A DNA stretch of 64,000 bases from Geobacter sp. (GTDB lineage Bacteria > Desulfobacterota > Desulfuromonadia > Geobacterales > Geobacteraceae), in assembly GCA_003574885.1 (NCBI GenBank), contig PJFC01000005.1:287602-351601 (forward strand), written 5' to 3'. The translations under genes were made by a program, and so were the position numbers. The notes below the pieces were generated by a model. That model did not search any database. It saw only the letters and a program-made list of their open reading frames with translations, and was not told where the DNA came from. This document shows, in pieces, positions 1 through 9,338 of this stretch. Numbering within the stretch: position 1 is the stretch's first letter; each line of letters begins with the position of its first letter.

Positions 1-25
1 GGTCAGAAACGGAAAATGTCTAGCG

Positions 26-87
26 TTTTCCACAATTTCAAGGGTTCTCCACAATCTTTTCAACAGGAGCTGTTGATCTCCTGTTGA
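26..87. other. DnaA-box-like cluster with nested inverted repeat
   Basis: TTTTCCACA at 26-34 fits the relaxed DnaA-box consensus TTWTNCACA. TTCTCCACA at 45-53 and TTTTCAACA at 57-65 are one-mismatch relatives in the same orientation. A perfect 10-bp inverted repeat follows (TCAACAGGAG at 60-69, CTCCTGTTGA at 78-87), and a shorter CAACAG/CTGTTG pairing is nested inside it. The neighbouring genes are not typical oriC neighbours and the left side is cut by the window edge, so this may be a chance cluster or a minor DnaA-binding site. Confidence 0.25.
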
Positions 88-165
88 TGGATATCTACGG
101 TCAGCGGTACCCGCTTTCCCTCATTAGACAGGTAACTCCGGGGATTCATTGTTGTTATGCCTTTG

Positions 166-1014
166 TTACCGCTTGTCCCGCTCGACTGAAGCATAGGCCG
201 AATGGTTGTGGATCGACTCGAAGTTTTCCGCTGCCACGGCGAACCAGGTGATGGTGTCGAGGGCCGAGAGTTTGAGGGTCGCCTCCCGGACCATGTCCTC
301 TACGAACCGGGGATTCTCGAATGCCTGCTCGGTGACGAATTTTTCATCCTGCCGCTTCAACAGTGAATAGACCGGCGAACTGCCACAGCTTTCGATGAGT
401 GTGATCAGGTCTTCGATCCAGATGAATTCCCGGTAGCGGACCTGGACGGTCATGACGGAGCGCTGGTTGTGGGCGCCGTAGCGGGAAAGCTCTTTGCTGC
501 ACGGGCAAAGGGAGGTCAGCGGTACCCGCACCTCCAATACGAAGTCGAAGACATCGTTCAGGCTTGCCCGGAAGGCGCAGGTATATTCCATGAGGCTTCT
601 GGCGCCGGATACCGGGGCGCGCTTCTCGATGAAGTAGGGGAACTCGATCTCCAGGTGGGCGCTGGAGGCCCCCAGTTTCTGTTTCATCTCCTCCAGCATG
701 GTCTCCATCTTGTCCAGGGCGATCTGTTCCCGGTAGCTGTTGAGGATCTCCACGAAGCGGCTCATGTGGGTCCCCTTGAACTGGTGGGGGAGATCCACGT
801 ACATGTTGATCCGGGCCACGGTGTGCTGGACCTTCTTCTGCTTGTCCATCACCACGATGGGGTAGGAGATGTCCTTCACCCCCACCTTGTTGATGGGAAC
901 CCGGCGGGTGTCGGGCGATGTCTGCACGTCACTCAGAGGCCGGGACTCGGACCCAGGAGGCGGGCCTGCAGGACTCGGGACTCGGGACTGCGGGGTTGTG
1001 ACTTTACTTTTCAC
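166..1014 (-). CDS. folE2: GTP cyclohydrolase FolE2 (type IB)
   Basis: Converts GTP to 7,8-dihydroneopterin triphosphate, the first step shared by folate and 7-deazaguanine (queuosine) synthesis. The 282-aa product carries the family signature from about residue 39 ([20 protein letters not shown]) and the Cys-containing segment [20 protein letters not shown], where the zinc/catalytic Cys is expected. The GTG start at 1014 overlaps the queC stop (ATGTGA) and has an AGGTGA-like ribosome site. This gives about 30 extra N-terminal residues ([20 protein letters not shown]...) encoded by low-complexity DNA, compared with typical family members that begin near the [10 protein letters not shown] segment. 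The real start could be an internal GTG. It probably shares a transcript with queC. Confidence 0.93.
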   Translation of the reverse strand: MKSKVTTPQSRVPSPAGPPPGSESRPLSDVQTSPDTRRVPINKVGVKDISYPIVVMDKQKKVQHTVARINMYVDLPHQFKGTHMSRFVEILNSYREQIALDKMETMLEEMKQKLGASSAHLEIEFPYFIEKRAPVSGARSLMEYTCAFRASLNDVFDFVLEVRVPLTSLCPCSKELSRYGAHNQRSVMTVQVRYREFIWIEDLITLIESCGSSPVYSLLKRQDEKFVTEQAFENPRFVEDMVREATLKLSALDTITWFAVAAENFESIHNHSAYASVERDKR

Positions 1015-1694
1015 ATTTCACCTTTCACATACTTCACCGGGTCCGGCATTCCTGCCTCGGCGAACCCCTTGAGCCTGAGCCGACAGGAATCGCAACGGCC
1101 GCAGGCAAGCCCTTCCGGGGTCGGGTCGTAGCAGGAGTGGGTCCGGCCATAGTCTACGCCGAGGGCGAGGCCTCTCCCGATGATCTCGGCCTTGGTGAGA
1201 TTGATGAGAGGGGTGTGGATAGTGAAGTGCCCCGATCCTTCTACCCCCGCCTTGGTGGCCAGGTTCGCCATACGCTCGAATGCGGCGACGTATTCCGGTC
1301 GGCAGTCGGGATAGCCGGAGTAGTCCAGGGCGTTGACGCCGATGAAGATGTCGTAGGCGCCGAGCGCTTCTGCCCACCCCAGGGCGAAGGAAAGAAAAAT
1401 GGTGTTGCGGGCCGGCACATAGGTGACCGGGATATCGCTCCCCACCCCCTCTTTCGGGACGTCGATGTCGGAGGTCAGGGCGCTTCCCCCCACCTGCCGG
1501 TAGTCGAACTCCACCACCAGGTGTTCCCGTGCACCGCCTTCCGTGGCGTTCTGTTTTGCCACCTCCAGTTCCACGCTGTGCCGCTGGCCGTAGGCGAAGC
1601 TCATGGCGTACGGCTCATACCCTTCCGCCTTGGCGATGGCCAGGCAGGTGGTGGAATCGAGCCCTCCACTGTAGAGAACTACGGCTTTTTTCAT
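1011..1694 (-). CDS. queC: 7-cyano-7-deazaguanine synthase QueC
   Basis: ATP-dependent conversion of 7-carboxy-7-deazaguanine to preQ0 in queuosine synthesis. The 227-aa protein starts [20 protein letters not shown], with the PP-loop SGGLDST motif near the N-terminus and the C-terminal zinc site C-x7-CGRCDSC-type ([20 protein letters not shown]). The reading frame stays open far upstream, but the ATG at 1694 begins exactly at the family N-terminus and follows a GGAGG-type site, so the longer 332-aa frame is rejected. It lies 58 bp downstream of the helicase gene and overlaps folE2, so both products of this end of the cluster feed deazaguanine/pterin chemistry. Confidence 0.96.
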   Translation of the reverse strand: MKKAVVLYSGGLDSTTCLAIAKAEGYEPYAMSFAYGQRHSVELEVAKQNATEGGAREHLVVEFDYRQVGGSALTSDIDVPKEGVGSDIPVTYVPARNTIFLSFALGWAEALGAYDIFIGVNALDYSGYPDCRPEYVAAFERMANLATKAGVEGSGHFTIHTPLINLTKAEIIGRGLALGVDYGRTHSCYDPTPEGLACGRCDSCRLRLKGFAEAGMPDPVKYVKGEM

Positions 1695-1752
1695 AGGCTT
1701 CGAACCTCCTCTTTCCCCGCAATACCGCTTACCTGCTGGTAAAGCTCTTTTG

Positions 1753-3135
1753 TCATTCGACAGCTGTCCCTTCCCCCGCTGGTTTCTTCTTCCGCGGCCG
1801 GCGGCGTTTCTTCTTTGCTTCCACTTCGCCCGTCTCGGGGGCCGGACTGGCTTGAGCCGCCGCCGGTGCGCCCTTCTTCTCATGCCGGGTCCTGTCGCCG
1901 CTCCGGCTTCGGTCACTGCCGCGTCCCTGACCGGGCTTTCCCCTGCCTGCCGGTTTTTCAACCCGGGGGCGCGCCTTGACCCGGACGTAGTCATGGACGA
2001 ACAGATCATCCTCGGCCCATTCGACTGGGACCTTGTGTTTTATGTACTCCTCGATCGCCTCCAGGTAGAAGGCGCCGTCCTCGTCGGCGAGGGATATGGC
2101 CATCCCCTCGGCCCCGGCCCGGGCGGTACGGCCGATACGGTGGACGTAATCCTCCGCGTCCTGGGGAAGGTCGTAGTTTATGACGTGGGAGACTCCTTCG
2201 ATGTGGAGTCCGCGGGACGCCACGTCGGTGGCGATCATGATGGGGAGTTTGCCGCTTTTGAAGTCATCGAGGATCTTCAGGCGCTTGCGCTGCTCAACGT
2301 CGCCGGAGATCACCTTGGCCGGGAAGCCGTTGGCGTTCAGCCGGTCGTAGAGGAATTCCCCCTCCCGCTTCGTGTTGATGAAGATCATGGTCCGCTCCAT
2401 CCCGGTCTTTCTCAGGAGTCCCAAAAGGAGCGGGAACTTCTCCTTGCGGGAGACATGGTAGAGAACCTGTACCACGTTGTCCGCAGTCATTTTCTCCGGG
2501 GTGACCGAAACCTTGGTCGGCACGTTCATGAACTCGTAGGCCAGTTCCATGACCCGCTGGTTGAGGGTGGCGGAGAAGAGCATGTTCTGACGCTGGTCAT
2601 AGGGGGGGAGACGGCGAAGGATGAAGCGGAGGTCGGCGATGAATCCCATGTCGAACATCCGGTCCGCCTCGTCGATGACGAGCGCCTCTACGCTCTTGAG
2701 GTCGTAGACCTTCTGCTTCAGGTAGTCGATGAGGCGACCCGGCGTGCCGATGACCACATCCGCTCCTTCCTCGAGTGCGTTTTTCTGGAGCATGTAGTCG
2801 ACGCCGCCATAGATGGCCTGGATGGTGAAACCGGCATGTTTGCCGAGGGCCTGGGCGTCTGCTTCTATCTGCACGACCAGTTCACGGGTGGGGGCGAGGA
2901 TCAGAGCCCGCGGTTGACGGTCTTTCCCTTCCCGCGGTTTCTGGAGAAGTTTGGTGAAGAGGGCAATAAGGAATGCGGCAGTCTTGCCGGTACCGGTCTG
3001 GGCCTGACCTGCCACATCCTTGCCGGCAAGAGCCAAGGGGAGGGTCTGTTCCTGGATCGGGGTGCAGTCGGTGAAGCCGGTTTCGATAATCCCCTGCTGA
3101 ACCGGTTCCGGCAGGTTGAGTTCGCTGAATTTCAT
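1753..3135 (-). CDS. DEAD-box ATP-dependent RNA helicase (RhlE/RhlB-like)
   Basis: 460-aa cytoplasmic RNA helicase. Visible motifs in order: Q-motif ([20 protein letters not shown]), Walker [23 protein letters not shown] ([13 protein letters not shown]), SAT (LFSATLN), and C-terminal helicase motifs including [20 protein letters not shown] and [11 protein letters not shown] Lys/Arg/Pro-rich tail from about residue 390 (basic [12 protein letters not shown] run) probably binds RNA. The family works in RNA decay, ribosome assembly or cold adaptation; the specific paralog cannot be decided from the sequence. It is divergent from trmB and has its own extended -10 promoter. Confidence 0.93.
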   Translation of the reverse strand: MKFSELNLPEPVQQGIIETGFTDCTPIQEQTLPLALAGKDVAGQAQTGTGKTAAFLIALFTKLLQKPREGKDRQPRALILAPTRELVVQIEADAQALGKHAGFTIQAIYGGVDYMLQKNALEEGADVVIGTPGRLIDYLKQKVYDLKSVEALVIDEADRMFDMGFIADLRFILRRLPPYDQRQNMLFSATLNQRVMELAYEFMNVPTKVSVTPEKMTADNVVQVLYHVSRKEKFPLLLGLLRKTGMERTMIFINTKREGEFLYDRLNANGFPAKVISGDVEQRKRLKILDDFKSGKLPIMIATDVASRGLHIEGVSHVINYDLPQDAEDYVHRIGRTARAGAEGMAISLADEDGAFYLEAIEEYIKHKVPVEWAEDDLFVHDYVRVKARPRVEKPAGRGKPGQGRGSDRSRSGDRTRHEKKGAPAAAQASPAPETGEVEAKKKRRRPRKKKPAGEGTAVE

Positions 3136-3173
3136 GGTTTACGATTCCTTTATTTCGTTATTTCAAGAGGATA

Positions 3174-3202
3174 GCTATAGCACAGCGGGCGATAAATAGC
3201 AA
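3174..3202 (-). promoter_or_regulatory. Predicted sigma-70 promoter of the helicase gene
   Basis: Read on the minus strand: TTGCTA, a 17-bp spacer, then TATAGC preceded by TGC (extended -10). It lies about 40 bp upstream of the helicase start and points toward it. Confidence 0.45.
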
Positions 3203-3362
3203 GCCGCGCCGGGCCTGTCGATGGATTGGCGAATCAATAGAGAATCAATAAAGCGGTTGCCATAGAGCAGAGAGAGTTCTCATGCGAAAACATACAGATG
3301 AAAGAGATTCGTTGCTAACCGTATTTCTCCAGATTTTTCCCCCTGTCAACACTTCCGGACTT

Positions 3363-3390
3363 TCGTTTTTCCGCGCAGTTGTGCTATGGT
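3363..3390 (+). promoter_or_regulatory. Predicted extended -10 promoter of trmB
   Basis: TTCGTT, a 17-bp spacer and TATGGT preceded by TGC, about 30 bp upstream of the trmB GTG start. The -35 match is weak; the extended -10 is the better element. No other gene is seen in the 285-bp divergent spacer 3136-3420. Confidence 0.35.
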
Positions 3391-3420
3391 ACGCTCACCA
3401 AATTATGCCAAGGACACCAC

Positions 3421-4041
3421 GTGCAATCCTTCATTCACATCGATTCCCCCCATTACCTCCGCGAGGAGCAGCTTCCCGCGCTGCCCGATTGGCCGGCAAT
3501 TTTCGGCAACGATCACCCCATAGCTCTTGAGATCGGATGCGGCATCGGCGACTTCATCGTCAAGACCGCCGCTGAGCAGCCGGAACGGAACTTTATCGCC
3601 ATCGACTTCTACAACAAGGGATGCTACAAGACCTGCCGCCGTATCGAGCGGCACGAACTGACCAACGTGCGGGTGCTCCGGGTCGAGGCGCGCCAGTTTA
3701 TCCAGGAACGGCTTTCGAAGGGGCTTCTGGCAGCGGTGTATATCAACTGCCCCGATCCCTGGCCGAAGAAGAAGCACCGCAAACGGCGGCTGGTGAACCG
3801 CCAGTTTCTGGAATTCCTCCGTGACTACCTGGCGCCGGGGGGGGATTTCTTCTTCGCCACCGATTTCGATGATTACGGCATCGATGTGGCGGGGCTTCTG
3901 CCGGGGGTAGAGGGGTACGGAAACTGTCTGGCTCCCGATCTCTACCGCCACGAGCTGGAAGGGTATCATCTCTCCAAGTATATGCGGAAGTTCATGGCGG
4001 AGGGGAAAAGAATCTACTTCGTCCACTACCGGAAAATCTAA
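3421..4041 (+). CDS. trmB: tRNA (guanine-N7-)-methyltransferase TrmB
   Basis: SAM-dependent methylation of G46 in tRNA variable loops. The 206-aa protein has the Rossmann SAM motif [15 protein letters not shown] (about residues 35-50) and the family signature [21 protein letters not shown]. The GTG start at 3421 has AAGGA nine bases upstream and matches the family N-terminus; the ATG at 3379 would place the start upstream of that ribosome site. It is followed by a palindromic spacer repeat and then truD, another tRNA-modification gene on the same strand. Confidence 0.95.
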   Translation: MQSFIHIDSPHYLREEQLPALPDWPAIFGNDHPIALEIGCGIGDFIVKTAAEQPERNFIAIDFYNKGCYKTCRRIERHELTNVRVLRVEARQFIQERLSKGLLAAVYINCPDPWPKKKHRKRRLVNRQFLEFLRDYLAPGGDFFFATDFDDYGIDVAGLLPGVEGYGNCLAPDLYRHELEGYHLSKYMRKFMAEGKRIYFVHYRKI

Positions 4042-4045
4042 ACCT

Positions 4046-4119
4046 GCCACAGAGGCACGGAAACACAGAGAAAATCGTTTTTTTATCTCTGGTTTCTCTG
4101 AGTCTCTTGCCTCTGTGGC
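4046..4119. repeat. Palindromic spacer repeat, copy 1 (ACAGAG family)
   Basis: Arms GCCACAGAGGCA (4046-4057) and TGCCTCTGTGGC (4108-4119) are perfect inverted repeats; the interior holds further CACAGAG/CTCTGAG pairs. It fills the trmB-truD gap. Related units occur at 34631-34699 and 55781-55886. Confidence 0.7.
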
Positions 4120-4140
4120 GGATTTTAAAGAAGGTTCAAA

Positions 4141-5337
4141 GTGAATTCATATCTGACAGCCGATATCCCCGGTACCGGGGGGACCATCAAGGAGACGCCG
4201 GAGGATTTCCGGGTAACGGAGATTCCCCTCTATCTCCCCTGCGGCTCCGGCGAGCATACCTACGCGGAGATCGAGAAACGGGGTGTCACCACCCTGGATG
4301 CCCTGCGGCGGATCGCCCGGGCACTGGAGGTGTCCGACCGGGACCTGGGGTACGCGGGGATGAAGGATGCCCGGGGAATCACCCGCCAGACCGTCTCCAT
4401 TCCCCGGGTGGACCCCCAACGGGTGCTCGGCCTGGAACTGCCCGGCATCAGGGTCCTGTCGGCAGTGCACCACACCAACAAGCTGAAGCTCGGGCACCTG
4501 GCGGGGAACCGTTTTCTCATCCGGCTTTGTGGCGTTGAATCCCACGCCTTGGAACGGGCGAGGGAAGTGCTGCGGACCCTTGTAGAACGGGGAGTCCCCA
4601 ACCGCTTCGGAGAACAACGCTACGGCGCCCAGGGGAATTCCCATCTGATCGGCGGTGCCTGGCTGCGTGGGGACTACCGGGGCGCGGTGGATGCTCTCAT
4701 GGGGAAGCCTGAACTGGTGCGGGATGAACGGTGGCAGTCCGCTATCGCCGCTTATGGAAGGGGGGAACTGGAGGAGAGCCTGCGGCTTTTCCCCGGCCAC
4801 TGCCGGACCGAGCGGGATGTCCTGCAGCGCCTGGTCAAGCGCCCCGATGCCTGGGACAAGGCCCTCAACGCGATCCATCCCCGGTTGAAGAAGCTCTACC
4901 TCTCCGCGTACCAGTCTTTCCTTTTCGACCGGCTGCTGGAATCGCGGCTGTCGACTCTTGACCGGGTTATGGCCGGCGACCTGGCTATCAAACACGACAA
5001 CGGCGCCTGTTTCCTCGTCACCGATGCGGTGACGGAAGCACCCCGGGCCGCAGCCTTCGAAATATCACCGAGCGGGCCGATGTTCGGCTGCAAGATGAAG
5101 TCACCGGAAGGGGAACCGGGGGAGATGGAGGCAACTCTTCTTGCCGGAGAAGGGCTCACTCCTGCCAGCTTCGACCTGCCGGGAGGACTGCGGCTGGAAG
5201 GGGAGCGTCGACCTCTGCGGGTGCCGCTTCGCGAACCGCTATTGACAGCGGACGGGGCTGATCTGCTTCTTGAATTCTCCCTCCCAAAAGGCTCCTATGC
5301 TACTGCAGTGTTGCGGGAGATAGTTAAAACCGGTTAG
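4141..5337 (+). CDS. truD: tRNA pseudouridine(13) synthase TruD
   Basis: Isomerises U13 in tRNA. The 398-aa protein shows TruD hallmarks: an N-terminal KETPEDFRVTEIPLY segment, the catalytic region GYAGMKDARGITRQTVSIPR containing the family Asp, and the NRFGEQRYGAQGNSHLIGGA segment before the TRUD insertion domain. GTG start at 4141 with an AGAAGG ribosome site. The length is slightly above the E. coli protein (about 350 aa), which is usual for this branch. Confidence 0.94.
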   Translation: MNSYLTADIPGTGGTIKETPEDFRVTEIPLYLPCGSGEHTYAEIEKRGVTTLDALRRIARALEVSDRDLGYAGMKDARGITRQTVSIPRVDPQRVLGLELPGIRVLSAVHHTNKLKLGHLAGNRFLIRLCGVESHALERAREVLRTLVERGVPNRFGEQRYGAQGNSHLIGGAWLRGDYRGAVDALMGKPELVRDERWQSAIAAYGRGELEESLRLFPGHCRTERDVLQRLVKRPDAWDKALNAIHPRLKKLYLSAYQSFLFDRLLESRLSTLDRVMAGDLAIKHDNGACFLVTDAVTEAPRAAAFEISPSGPMFGCKMKSPEGEPGEMEATLLAGEGLTPASFDLPGGLRLEGERRPLRVPLREPLLTADGADLLLEFSLPKGSYATAVLREIVKTG

Positions 5338-5436
5338 TATGGACAGTAAAGGCTTTGTTGGTAGAATTGAAGGGGCACCGGCGGCGCCTCCCCTGGTTGT
5401 CGAGCCGGCATAGCCGTAAACAGGAAGTAAGGGAGA

Positions 5437-5769
5437 ATGAGGATGGACAAGCGGCAGGAATCCTACGAAGTCAACCTGTTCAATCCCAAACAGGGGTACA
5501 TGCGCGGCGAGGTGGTGCTCATTCTGGCCATTCTTGTCGGTTGGGGGGTGGTGAACTTCGGATTCCAGGCGGTACTCTGGCTTTTGGCCGAGAATCCCGT
5601 CGGTGAAGGGATTTTTACCCGCCTCACCTTTTTCAACCTTCCCTATCACTTCTGGTTCACCGCCCAGTTCCTCCCCCTGTGGTTCATCATCCTCTGCGTG
5701 ATTTTCAATATCTACCTCGACCGCCTCACCGAGCGTCACAGCAGAAGGAGAGACAGAACCTATGAATAG
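5437..5769 (+). CDS. DUF4212 small subunit of sodium/solute symporter
   Basis: 110-aa inner-membrane protein with two hydrophobic segments (about residues 24-46 and 74-93) and a basic tail; the FNPKQGYMRGE...AQFLPLW...IFNIYLDRL pattern is that of the DUF4212 family. Such proteins sit next to SSS-family symporters and are thought to be accessory subunits. It overlaps the symporter gene by 8 bp, so translation is likely coupled. The ATG at 5443 is better spaced from the GGGAG site and is an equally good start. Confidence 0.88.
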   Translation: MRMDKRQESYEVNLFNPKQGYMRGEVVLILAILVGWGVVNFGFQAVLWLLAENPVGEGIFTRLTFFNLPYHFWFTAQFLPLWFIILCVIFNIYLDRLTERHSRRRDRTYE

Positions 5770-7291
5770 CGATCCGGTGAAATTCTGGCCGCTTCTTATT
5801 GTTACAGGAGTGCTGGTATCCTTTGTGCTGGCAGGTTTGCGTGCCAAGTCCCAGGAAATGTCAGATTACGGATTTTCCGGACGTTATATCGGCCGTATCG
5901 GAGGCGGGGCGGCAATCGCCAGCAACTGGATGAGCGCCGCCAGCTTTCTCGGCATGGCCGGCCTCCTCTATCTCCAGGGATACTTCGCCCTTGCCTATGT
6001 CATCGGCTGGACCGGCGGCTATGTCCTGCTCCTGGTCCTGATGGCGGGGCAGATCCGGCGATTCGGCAAATACACCGCCCCTGATTTTGTCGGTGCCCGT
6101 TACGACTCAGATGTCGCCCGGCTCCTGGCGGCGCTTATCTCCATCACCATCTCCGTCATATACTGCGTCGCCCAGTTCAAGGGGATCGGCATGCTGTTCG
6201 GCTGGCTGTTCGGCATCGATTACGGACGGGGTGTCGTCCTCGGCGGGGCGGTGGTGGTCTGCTACGTGGTGGTCTGCGGCATGCTCGGGGTGGCCCGCAA
6301 CCAGCAGATGCAGTACTTTGTCGTCATCGTCTCATTCATCCTCCCCCTCATGTTCCTGGCCCACCGGTTCGGCTATTTCTGGCTCCTTCCCCAGTTCGGT
6401 TACGGCGAGGGGATCCAGGATCTGGCGACGGAGTTCAATATCGACTTCACCGCCCCCTTTGCCAGCGGCTCCCTGTTCCAATGGGTCGCCCTCTGTTTTA
6501 CCCTCATGGTCGGCACGGCCGGGCTCCCCCACGTCCTGTCCCGTTTCTACATCCTTCCCAATGTCCGGGATGCGCGGTGGAGCGTGGTCTGGGGGCTGTT
6601 CTTCATCGCTCTCATCTACTGGTCGGCACCCGCCTATGCCGTCTTTGCCCGCCTGCTGGAAGCACGGGGAGGGTACATCCCCGATCCGGCGGTAGCCGGC
6701 AAGATGGCCGACATCATGGTGCTCAAGACGGCGGTGATGGGAGGAGTGCCGGTCTGGCTGACCGGATTACTGGCCGCCGGCGCCGTAAGTGCCGCTTTCT
6801 TCACCGTCACCGGACTCCTCATGACCGGTGCCTCATCCCTTTCCCACGATATTTATTACCGGTTAATCAACCCCCAGGCTTCGGAGTCGCGGAAAATGGC
6901 GATAGCCAAGGGGGGAACCCTGGTTCTGGCCGCCCTGGTGCTGGTTATCTCTCTCCGACCTCCTGCGCTCATAGCGGAAATAACGGCGGTTGCCTTTGCC
7001 CTGGCCGGCAACACCATATTCCCTGCCTTTCTGCTCGGCATCTGGTGGGGGCGTGCCAACCGTCAAGGGGTCATAGCCGGTATGGTGCTGGGTGTCATGA
7101 TAACTTTTGCCGCGCCGCTCTGTGGGAATGCCATCCCCTTGTTCGCGAGCATATTTCCGGTTACTTCGTCAGCTTTCTGCGGGGCTCCGCTGGTGGTACT
7201 CGTCATGGTTGTCGTATCGCTCCTGACACCCCCTCCGTCGGAGGAAATGAGACGTTTCCTGGCTGAAGTGGTCCACGGCCATCTTGACTAG
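5762..7291 (+). CDS. Sodium:solute symporter (SSS family, acetate/monocarboxylate-type)
   Basis: 509-aa polytopic membrane protein with about 13 hydrophobic segments. N-terminal AGLRAKSQEMSDYGFSGRYIG and the GGGAAIASNWMSAASFLGMA segment match the cation/acetate symporter group of the SSS family (ActP-like), as does GTAGLPHVLSRFY. With the DUF4212 partner upstream it probably imports acetate or a related carboxylate with sodium, fitting an acetate-oxidising metal reducer; the substrate itself is inference. It is followed 12 bp later by a DUF294-type gene, a recurrent neighbour of this symporter type. Confidence 0.9.
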   Translation: MNSDPVKFWPLLIVTGVLVSFVLAGLRAKSQEMSDYGFSGRYIGRIGGGAAIASNWMSAASFLGMAGLLYLQGYFALAYVIGWTGGYVLLLVLMAGQIRRFGKYTAPDFVGARYDSDVARLLAALISITISVIYCVAQFKGIGMLFGWLFGIDYGRGVVLGGAVVVCYVVVCGMLGVARNQQMQYFVVIVSFILPLMFLAHRFGYFWLLPQFGYGEGIQDLATEFNIDFTAPFASGSLFQWVALCFTLMVGTAGLPHVLSRFYILPNVRDARWSVVWGLFFIALIYWSAPAYAVFARLLEARGGYIPDPAVAGKMADIMVLKTAVMGGVPVWLTGLLAAGAVSAAFFTVTGLLMTGASSLSHDIYYRLINPQASESRKMAIAKGGTLVLAALVLVISLRPPALIAEITAVAFALAGNTIFPAFLLGIWWGRANRQGVIAGMVLGVMITFAAPLCGNAIPLFASIFPVTSSAFCGAPLVVLVMVVVSLLTPPPSEEMRRFLAEVVHGHLD

Positions 7292-7303
7292 AAGGAGAGA
7301 GCC

Positions 7304-8536
7304 ATGTCGATGTTCCCGGTAAACAAAGGGGGCGATATCCTTGCCTGGCGTGACACGGTGGAACTGGTTGACGGAGTGAAGCGGAAGCTGTCGGAGAAAA
7401 TGGCCTATCTTCTCGACGGTGACGAACTTGTCCTGCTGCAAGATCTCCAGGGGAGGATCGAGGAGGAAATGGCCGTCGAATACCGGTTTGCCGAGGACGC
7501 CGGGCAGGTTCTGGCTGCACTGGAGACGGCAGGGACGGTCGATGAGATGGTTGCCGCATATCGTCACGGACGGCAGTTGTCGACTGACTATTTCGACCGG
7601 CGCGGCTCTGTCCTGGTGGTACAGTCGCTCTGCATCAGGCTGCAGGACCGATTGACCTGCCGTGCGGTGCTCCTTGCCAGCGAATGGATGGAGCGGAGCG
7701 GTTTCGGCCCTCCCCCTGCTCCGTACTGCTGGTTTGCTTTCGGGGGAGCGGGGAGAGAGGAGGGTACCGTTGCCGGGAACTTCAACGCCTTGCTTGTCCA
7801 TGGAGAGGTGCATGGAGAAAGCGCTGCGTATTTTGCAGGGTTTTCCCTGAGGGTAAACGCGATTCTCGAAAATTGCGGCGTCAAGAGTGCCGGTGGCATT
7901 ACTCCCGTGCATCCCTCCTGGCGGGGGAGCATCAACGAATGGCGTACGCGCCTGATCGGGGGTGCGGCAGGTGAAAAAACGCAGGAAGACCTTTCGTTCC
8001 TGGTGCGGTTTGCCGACCTGCGCCTGGTGAGCGGGGATTCGACCCTCTGTGGCGAGATGATTAACCTGATCCGGAGCCTGTTCGAGTTCAACCGTCGCGG
8101 CTTTGATGAAGTGGCCCGCGTCACGGCGGAAATGGCGACAGGGCTCGATTTTTTCGGGCGGTTGCGGTTGGAAAAGGGGGGGGAGCATCGGGGCGAATTC
8201 AATCTGGGACAGTATGCGTTGAACCCGCTGATGGAAAACATCAGGATAATGGCGGTACGCGCCGACGTGCCGCTGACCGCCAACGTCGGGCGAATCAAGG
8301 GACTTCTGGAAAAAGGACACCTGGGTGTCGATCTGTCCCAACGACTATTGCGAGCCTGTCATGACTTTACTTCACTGAAGTTGAGGTCGGAGATGCGTCA
8401 CAACAGTGGGGGCGAGGGGGTCTTCCTTAAACCGGAAGAGCTCGATGACTGTGAGATGGACTCCTTGAAAGAGGGGATGGAGGCGGTGGTTAACCTGCAG
8501 CGGATAGTTTACCAGAGATTTGTCGTCAGCAGCTAG
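7304..8536 (+). CDS. DUF294-type putative nucleotidyltransferase, catalytic Asp pair lost
   Basis: 410-aa soluble protein resembling the GlnD-like nucleotidyltransferase module plus C-terminal DUF294 substrate-binding domain, without the usual N-terminal CBS/cNMP domains. The G-S-x-G-R-x-E signature is recognisable as GGAGREEGT (residues 147-155), but the following T-D-Q-D-N motif reads G-N-F-N-A: both metal-binding Asp positions are Asn (N159, N161). Catalysis is therefore unlikely, and a regulatory or binding role for the adjacent symporter is more plausible (inference). Good AAGGAG ribosome site; part of the symporter operon. Confidence 0.75.
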   Translation: MSMFPVNKGGDILAWRDTVELVDGVKRKLSEKMAYLLDGDELVLLQDLQGRIEEEMAVEYRFAEDAGQVLAALETAGTVDEMVAAYRHGRQLSTDYFDRRGSVLVVQSLCIRLQDRLTCRAVLLASEWMERSGFGPPPAPYCWFAFGGAGREEGTVAGNFNALLVHGEVHGESAAYFAGFSLRVNAILENCGVKSAGGITPVHPSWRGSINEWRTRLIGGAAGEKTQEDLSFLVRFADLRLVSGDSTLCGEMINLIRSLFEFNRRGFDEVARVTAEMATGLDFFGRLRLEKGGEHRGEFNLGQYALNPLMENIRIMAVRADVPLTANVGRIKGLLEKGHLGVDLSQRLLRACHDFTSLKLRSEMRHNSGGEGVFLKPEELDDCEMDSLKEGMEAVVNLQRIVYQRFVVSS

Positions 8537-8543
8537 GAGCGCT

Positions 8544-9338
8544 ATGAGGATATCCCTCTCATCAGGAACCCTGTTTACCTACCCGCTCCGCAAGGTATTC
8601 GAAATAGCCCGGGACGTGGGCTTTGACGGACTGGAACTGATCGTCAACCAGGATTTCCAGAAGGTCAACCCACGTTCGGTTATTCGGGAGCTCTCCCCGA
8701 TCCTTCCCGTGCTTTCCATCCATGCGCCGTTCATGCCGCTGGATGGCTGGGGAGGGCCGATCGACTCCGTTAAGCGGAGTGTTGAGATTGCTGCTGACTG
8801 CGGCGTGCCGCTGGTCAATTTTCATCCCGCATCCTGGCTCGGATTTGAACTCAAGTACTGGCGCTGGATGTACCGGATTCTCGATTATCAAAAGGAGGTA
8901 GGGGCAGAGGGGGTGACGCTTACCCTGGAGAACATGCCGTGGGTCGGGAGGTTCAAGATCAACCAGTATATCCTCTCTCATTCCGGCAAGATGAATGACT
9001 TTCTCGAAGAGCGGAATCTCTACATGACCTTCGACTGCACCCACATGGGGTCAGGCAAAACCAACTTCATCAACGATTTCTACCTGTTCTACAATGCCGG
9101 CCGGATCCGCAATATCCATTTTTCCGACTACGGTCACGGACGCGAACATCTTCTCCCGGGGCACGGCATTCTGCCTCTCACCCGTTTTCTCAATCACCTG
9201 CGCAACACCGGCTACCACGAGACCCTGACTCTGGAACTTTCTCCCCATGAATTCCCCCATGACGAACAGATCATGGTGGAGAGCCTGAAGGAAATCCTCA
9301 TGTACCTGCGGCGGGAGACCTCGCCGCTCACCCCCTGA
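8544..9338 (+). CDS. Sugar phosphate isomerase/epimerase-like TIM-barrel protein
   Basis: 264-aa protein of the xylose-isomerase-like/AP-endonuclease-2 TIM-barrel superfamily. Pattern along the barrel: ISLSSGTLFTYPLRKVFEIA, VGFDGLELIV, VLSIHAPFM, VNFHPAS, TLENMPW, MTFDCTHMGSG and IRNIHFSDYGHGREHLLPGHG, which supply the His/Glu/Asp metal ligands expected of the fold. The actual substrate is unknown. The ATG at 8544 has GGAG upstream, better than the longer frame from 8520. It is the last gene of the symporter cluster and converges on the universal stress gene with an 11-bp overlap. Confidence 0.75.
   Translation: MRISLSSGTLFTYPLRKVFEIARDVGFDGLELIVNQDFQKVNPRSVIRELSPILPVLSIHAPFMPLDGWGGPIDSVKRSVEIAADCGVPLVNFHPASWLGFELKYWRWMYRILDYQKEVGAEGVTLTLENMPWVGRFKINQYILSHSGKMNDFLEERNLYMTFDCTHMGSGKTNFINDFYLFYNAGRIRNIHFSDYGHGREHLLPGHGILPLTRFLNHLRNTGYHETLTLELSPHEFPHDEQIMVESLKEILMYLRRETSPLTP

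Noticed and set aside
1750..3174. 474-codon plus-strand frame opposite the DEAD-box helicase gene
   Set aside because: Antisense to a complete helicase with all motifs; no ribosome site or family resemblance.
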